This document shows positions 60,338-64,000 of a stretch of 64,000 nucleotides of DNA, piece by piece. The notes under the pieces were generated by a model, which saw only the letters and a program-made list of their open reading frames with translations, did not search any database and was not told the origin of the DNA. The stretch is taken from positions 62,001-126,000 of the forward strand of contig QCIH01000001.1 of assembly GCA_003216795.1 (NCBI GenBank), in the 5' to 3' direction. Source of the DNA: Prochlorococcus sp. AG-402-K16. Lineage in GTDB: Bacteria > Cyanobacteriota > Cyanobacteriia > PCC-6307 > Cyanobiaceae. A program made the translations under genes and the position numbers. Positions within the stretch are counted from its first letter, which is position 1, and each line of letters begins with the position of its first letter.

Positions 60338-61549
60338 ATGGAAATACTTGATATTCTAATTTTAGGTTCCGGACCTGCAGCACTATGCTTGGCTTCAGAA
60401 TTAGCCAAGCAAGATCTAAATATTAAAGGGATATCAACTAAATCTCCAAATGAAAAATGGGAGAATACATATGGTATTTGGGCTTCTGAATTAGAGGAAT
60501 TAGGATTAGAGTCTTTGTTATCTCATCGGTGGTGCAAAACAGTTAGTTTTTTTGGAAATGGCGAAAATAAAAAGGGAGATAATCCTACAAAACATAATTA
60601 CGATTATGGTTTGATAAATCAAGAAGCTTTTCAAAATGAACTTTTAAAAAAGTGTAACGGGATTGAATGGTTGAATGAAACAGCAAAAGATATTAAAGAG
60701 AAAAATAAACTATCTGAAGTGATTTGCTTTTCAGGTCTAAGAATAAAGGCTAGGTTAGTCATTGACGCAAGTGGCCATAAAAGTAATTTCATAAAAAGAC
60801 CAGTACAAAATGAAATCGCTCAACAAGCTGCGTATGGGATCGTCGGTAAATTTTCATCGCCACCAGTTAAAAAGGATCAGTTTGTTTTAATGGATTTTCG
60901 TCCAAATCATTTAAACAGTGAAGAAAAGTTATCATCTCCTTCATTTCTTTATGCAATGGATCTTGGAAATGAAACTTTTTTTGTTGAAGAAACATCATTA
61001 GCTAGTTATCCTGCCTTATCCCAAGAGAATCTCAAAAAAAGACTTTTCAAAAGACTGAATAGCAAGGGTATTCAAGTAAGTGAAATTTTTCATGAAGAGA
61101 ATTGCCTTTTTCCAATGAATTTACCCCTCCCATTTAAAAAACAATTTGTACTTGGTTTTGGAGGGTCTGCAAGCATGGTGCATCCTGCATCAGGATACAT
61201 GATCGGATCTTTATTAAGAAGAGCTCCACTCCTTGCAAAAAAATTAGCAATCTTTTTAAAAGAACCCAATCACAGTTCTCTTGAACTAGCAACAAAAGGT
61301 TGGGAGATCCTTTGGCCTAACGAGTTAATACAAAGGCATAAACTTTACCAATACGGTCTAAGAAGATTGATGAGTTTTGACGAAAGTAGATTAAGAAGCT
61401 TTTTTTCAAATTTCTTTAGATTATCAACCAATGAATGGGTAGGTTTTCTTACTAATACACTTCCACTTCCAAAACTAATTTACGTGATGAGTAAGATGTT
61501 TATAAATTCACCTCTAAAAGTAAAACTAGGAATGCTCAAGTTAAATTAG
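60338..61549 (+). CDS. crtL: Lycopene cyclase (CrtL type)
   Basis: The 403-residue FAD-linked cyclase has an N-terminal dinucleotide motif (ILGSGPAALCLASELA) and ENTYGIWASELEELGLE, the CrtL motif 'NTYGVW.DE...LG'. The C-terminal GFGGSASMVHPASGYMIG is the second cyclase motif. It forms beta-ionone rings on lycopene for carotenoids. Prochlorococcus has two CrtL paralogues (beta and epsilon types); this is probably the beta type, but I cannot separate them here. Confidence 0.92.
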   Translation: MEILDILILGSGPAALCLASELAKQDLNIKGISTKSPNEKWENTYGIWASELEELGLESLLSHRWCKTVSFFGNGENKKGDNPTKHNYDYGLINQEAFQNELLKKCNGIEWLNETAKDIKEKNKLSEVICFSGLRIKARLVIDASGHKSNFIKRPVQNEIAQQAAYGIVGKFSSPPVKKDQFVLMDFRPNHLNSEEKLSSPSFLYAMDLGNETFFVEETSLASYPALSQENLKKRLFKRLNSKGIQVSEIFHEENCLFPMNLPLPFKKQFVLGFGGSASMVHPASGYMIGSLLRRAPLLAKKLAIFLKEPNHSSLELATKGWEILWPNELIQRHKLYQYGLRRLMSFDESRLRSFFSNFFRLSTNEWVGFLTNTLPLPKLIYVMSKMFINSPLKVKLGMLKLN

Positions 61550-61554
61550 TATTT

Positions 61555-63138
61555 TTATTTTCGCCAATCATCAATATTAATATCTGGGAAAACATTATCT
61601 TCTTCCTCAATAACTTCAAGAAATTTTAAATTAATATTGGAATGATTTTTAATCATTTCAACTATTTTCCAGAACCTGAACAAATGTCTTTCTATCCTCT
61701 CTTTTGCGAGCTCAGTTGTAGTTCCAGCTCTAAGTATAAAACTCCAATCAGAGGACTGAGAGAGAAGTAATTCTCTTCCTGCTTGCTTGAAAAGTCTTGG
61801 AGATAAGTCATTATCAAAATTTTTCGAGCACAACTCAACAAAAGTTGAGCCTGCTTTAGTGATTTCTGGAACAATCCACGCATTTGCATCATTAATCCAA
61901 TAGTCATGATAACCTCCTTGTCCCCAGCTTGATGGTGATGGATCGCAAATCTGAAGATTTGGCTTTTGAATTAAGAATTCTTTTAAATTTGTAAGCTTAA
62001 TTGAGAATTTACTAGAGTTTTTTAAAATATTTTCAATAAAAAAAGGTCCCTCATACCACCAATGACCAAATAACTCTGCATCAAATGGAGCTAACAATAA
62101 TGGCTTAAAGGAAGAGGATAATGTTAATTTTTCTAATTGTTTGGATCTCGCGCGAAGATAAGAATCAGCATGTTCTGCGACCTTCTTTTTAGCTTCATTT
62201 TCTAAGTAAAAAGCCTTTTCCCCTAATGGCACCTTATCATCTGTAATCTTATGAAACTTCAAACCTAAAGGTCTTTTAGTTGAGATACCTTTCTTTTGGA
62301 GTTTGGAGATAGGTAATTCCCATCCCAAATCTTTATGAAATTCCCTATAAACTTTATCTCCCGGGAACCCATCTTTTGCAGACCAAACGGGTAAAGTTGA
62401 CTCACTATCTCTTCCAAAGAAGGCGACTCCTTTTTTCGAGCATATTGGAGCGTACACACCATACCTGGGTCTTGGTGTAGCGTTTAGAATACCGTGACCA
62501 TCTAAAATTGCATATCTAATTCCAGAATTAAAAAGCATTTCATCTAAATTCTCATAATATGCACATTCAGGTAACCAAATACCTAAAGGCTGAGTTCCAA
62601 AAATATTTTCATGGTTCCTAATGGCTGTATTGATTTGTCCTTTAACAGTTTCTGGATTCTCCCTTAAAATTGGTAAATATCCGTGTGTAGCAGCACAAGT
62701 AAGAATATCCAAATTTCCAGAGTTATTTAAAACTTTAAACTTCTCAATTAAATTTCCAGAACATTTTTGCCAATACAAGTATTTGTCATTAAGGTTATTC
62801 ATTAAAAATTCAGAGGCATTTTTTTCTTCTTTTGGCAGTTCATTCAAGAAGTCATTTCTTGTCTCAATCCAGCTTGGGAATGTTTCTTGAATTTTTTTAT
62901 TATCTAAAAGTGATAATAATGTTGGAGACAAACTAATAGTAAGTTTGGTATTTAAGGGATTTTCATTTTTGGAAGATTCTATTGATTGAAGAAGTGGTAT
63001 GTAACATTCCAAAATCGCCTGAAATAACCAATCCTCTTCTAAGGAGTTTTTTTCATTTTTTCTGACATAAGGTAGATGAGCATGTAAAACTATCGCTAAC
63101 TGGCCTAAAACATTATTTTTAGAGTATTGCCCATTCAT
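61555..63138 (-). CDS. GH57-family 1,4-alpha-glucan branching enzyme
   Basis: The 527-residue enzyme has the GH57 start LAIVLHAHLPYVRK, the nucleophile Glu191 in LGIWLPECAYYE and the acid/base Asp353 in LLAPFDAELFGHWWYEGP. The C-terminal helical domain (DUF1957-type, about 425-510) follows. It makes alpha-1,6 branches in storage glycogen. Family identity is secure; that this is the branching form follows from the ECAYYE and FDAELFGHWW motifs. Confidence 0.9.
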   Translation of the reverse strand: MNGQYSKNNVLGQLAIVLHAHLPYVRKNEKNSLEEDWLFQAILECYIPLLQSIESSKNENPLNTKLTISLSPTLLSLLDNKKIQETFPSWIETRNDFLNELPKEEKNASEFLMNNLNDKYLYWQKCSGNLIEKFKVLNNSGNLDILTCAATHGYLPILRENPETVKGQINTAIRNHENIFGTQPLGIWLPECAYYENLDEMLFNSGIRYAILDGHGILNATPRPRYGVYAPICSKKGVAFFGRDSESTLPVWSAKDGFPGDKVYREFHKDLGWELPISKLQKKGISTKRPLGLKFHKITDDKVPLGEKAFYLENEAKKKVAEHADSYLRARSKQLEKLTLSSSFKPLLLAPFDAELFGHWWYEGPFFIENILKNSSKFSIKLTNLKEFLIQKPNLQICDPSPSSWGQGGYHDYWINDANAWIVPEITKAGSTFVELCSKNFDNDLSPRLFKQAGRELLLSQSSDWSFILRAGTTTELAKERIERHLFRFWKIVEMIKNHSNINLKFLEVIEEEDNVFPDINIDDWRK

Positions 63139-63363
63139 ACTTTTTAAATTTATGCCTATATTTCTATAAAAAATCGAAATTATTTTTTATAACAAGAAGG
63201 CTTTATTCTTAAAACAATACTTTAAAAATTTAAGTATTTGATTTATTTTTTCAGAATTTTAACCAATATTATTTAAGTTATAAATTTTCAGCAAATTTTT
63301 ATTGAACTAAATCTAGTCAAATTTTTTTAATTAGCTTAATATAAGCTTAAGTTATTAACTCTG

Positions 63364-64000
63364 ATGTCAAAAGATCCTGGAAGAATTTTGATATTTGATA
63401 CAACTCTTCGAGATGGAGAGCAATCTCCTGGTGCCAGTTTAAATCTCGAAGAAAAACTTGCTATCGCCCATCAATTAGCAAGATTAGGGGTAGATGTTAT
63501 TGAAGCTGGATTCCCTTTCGCAAGTCCAGGAGATTTTAAAGCTGTTAATAAAATTGCTAATGCCGTAGGGAAAGAAAATGGCCCTATAATATGTGGTTTA
63601 GCTAGAGCGTCTAAAGGAGATATAAAAGCATGTTACGAAGCGGTAAGTCCAGCTCCCATGAAAAGAATACATACTTTTATTGCGACAAGTGATATTCATC
63701 TAAAACATAAACTTAAAAAATCCAGAAAAGATGTTCTTCAAATAGTCCCAGAAATGGTTAATTATGCGAAATCCCTAGTAGATGATATTGAGTTTTCTTG
63801 TGAAGATGCCTCAAGGAGTGATCCTGAATTTTTATACGAAGTGATTCAACTAGCAATTACTGCAGGAGCGACAACAATAAATATCCCTGATACTGTTGGA
63901 TTTACAACTCCTGGTGAATTTGGCAAACTAATTGCAGACATAAATAAAAATGTTCCAAATATTGATGAGGCAGTAATATCGGTTCATGGTCATAATGATT
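63364..64000 (+). CDS. leuA: 2-isopropylmalate synthase, N-terminal part (3' end cut by window)
   Basis: 212 residues are visible of a protein expected to be about 540 long. [23 protein letters not shown] is the LeuA signature with metal Asp; [27 protein letters not shown] and [16 protein letters not shown] blocks follow (here [13 protein letters not shown]). The visible end has VISVHGHND, the second metal site His pair. It condenses acetyl-CoA with 2-oxoisovalerate for leucine. ATG at 63364. The C-terminal regulatory domain lies beyond the window. Confidence 0.97.
   Translation, partial: MSKDPGRILIFDTTLRDGEQSPGASLNLEEKLAIAHQLARLGVDVIEAGFPFASPGDFKAVNKIANAVGKENGPIICGLARASKGDIKACYEAVSPAPMKRIHTFIATSDIHLKHKLKKSRKDVLQIVPEMVNYAKSLVDDIEFSCEDASRSDPEFLYEVIQLAITAGATTINIPDTVGFTTPGEFGKLIADINKNVPNIDEAVISVHGHND

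Noticed and set aside
62621..62890. Plus-strand 89-codon frame
   Set aside because: It is antisense to the GH57 gene, whose motifs are complete on the minus strand.
1..64000. tRNA, rRNA, CRISPR arrays, insertion sequences, phage integrase
   Set aside because: I looked for TpsiC-arm patterns, spaced direct repeats, transposase motifs and terminal inverted repeats and saw none convincing. A tRNAscan-SE and ISfinder run would be needed to be certain.

Overview
The window reads as a stretch of a high-light-type Prochlorococcus chromosome, or a very close marine picocyanobacterium. The evidence is a very AT-rich sequence, tightly packed genes with many tiny membrane proteins, few Shine-Dalgarno sites, and cyanobacterial marker genes (petG, chlI, a lycopene cyclase, cytochrome cM-like, PAP/fibrillin proteins). 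The small RNA Yfr1 also sits in its usual place between guaB and trxA. I saw no rRNA, tRNA, insertion sequence, phage or CRISPR array. The genus is inferred from gene content and order that I recognise, not from a database search.

Layout. 1-8.8 kb: end of a uridine-kinase-like gene, an FAD oxidoreductase, an MTHFR-like protein, an S51 peptidase, a GNAT acetyltransferase, a DUF3303 protein, a DCC-family protein, a metallo-beta-lactamase-fold protein and several small membrane proteins. Two short reading frames here look broken by simple slippage-type indels. 8.8-16.9 kb: pepN, purT, a glutathione peroxidase, a TatA/TatB-like protein with a glutamate-rich tandem repeat, a tRNA-dihydrouridine synthase and a DUF2470 protein. 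17-29.3 kb: an accessory-like run of about 35 mostly tiny genes. It includes a membrane-anchored Mrr-type nuclease, MAPEG, two PAP/fibrillin proteins, Nif11, OsmC and DUF1499 proteins, and a non-coding stretch with two small RNA candidates, one Yfr2-like and one carrying the Yfr1 core motif.

29.3-35.7 kb is a zinc homeostasis island: znuB, zur, znuC, a Zur-box-like palindrome, znuA, a COG0523 (CobW-like) GTPase, a WD40 protein overlapping it, and a 51-residue twin-CX3C protein. ZnuA and the GTPase each contain an extra domain of about 120 residues, and the two extra domains resemble each other. This shared module, in an extracytoplasmic zinc receptor and a predicted cytoplasmic zinc chaperone, is the most interesting signal in the window.

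35.7-49 kb: a probable untranslated transcript with a strong terminator, the circularly permuted ATP-grasp / alpha-E / transglutaminase trio, a cupin-like protein, a pentapeptide-repeat lumenal protein, a PfkB kinase, an MFS transporter, an alpha/beta hydrolase, and a peptide-type ABC permease plus binding protein with no ATPase beside them. 49-64 kb is core metabolism: hom, sufE, 5-formyl-THF cyclo-ligase, ruvC, chlI, an rRNA/tRNA methyltransferase, cytM-like, petG, rsmD, hisH, trxA, Yfr1, IMP dehydrogenase, gyrA, crtL, a GH57 branching enzyme and the start of leuA.
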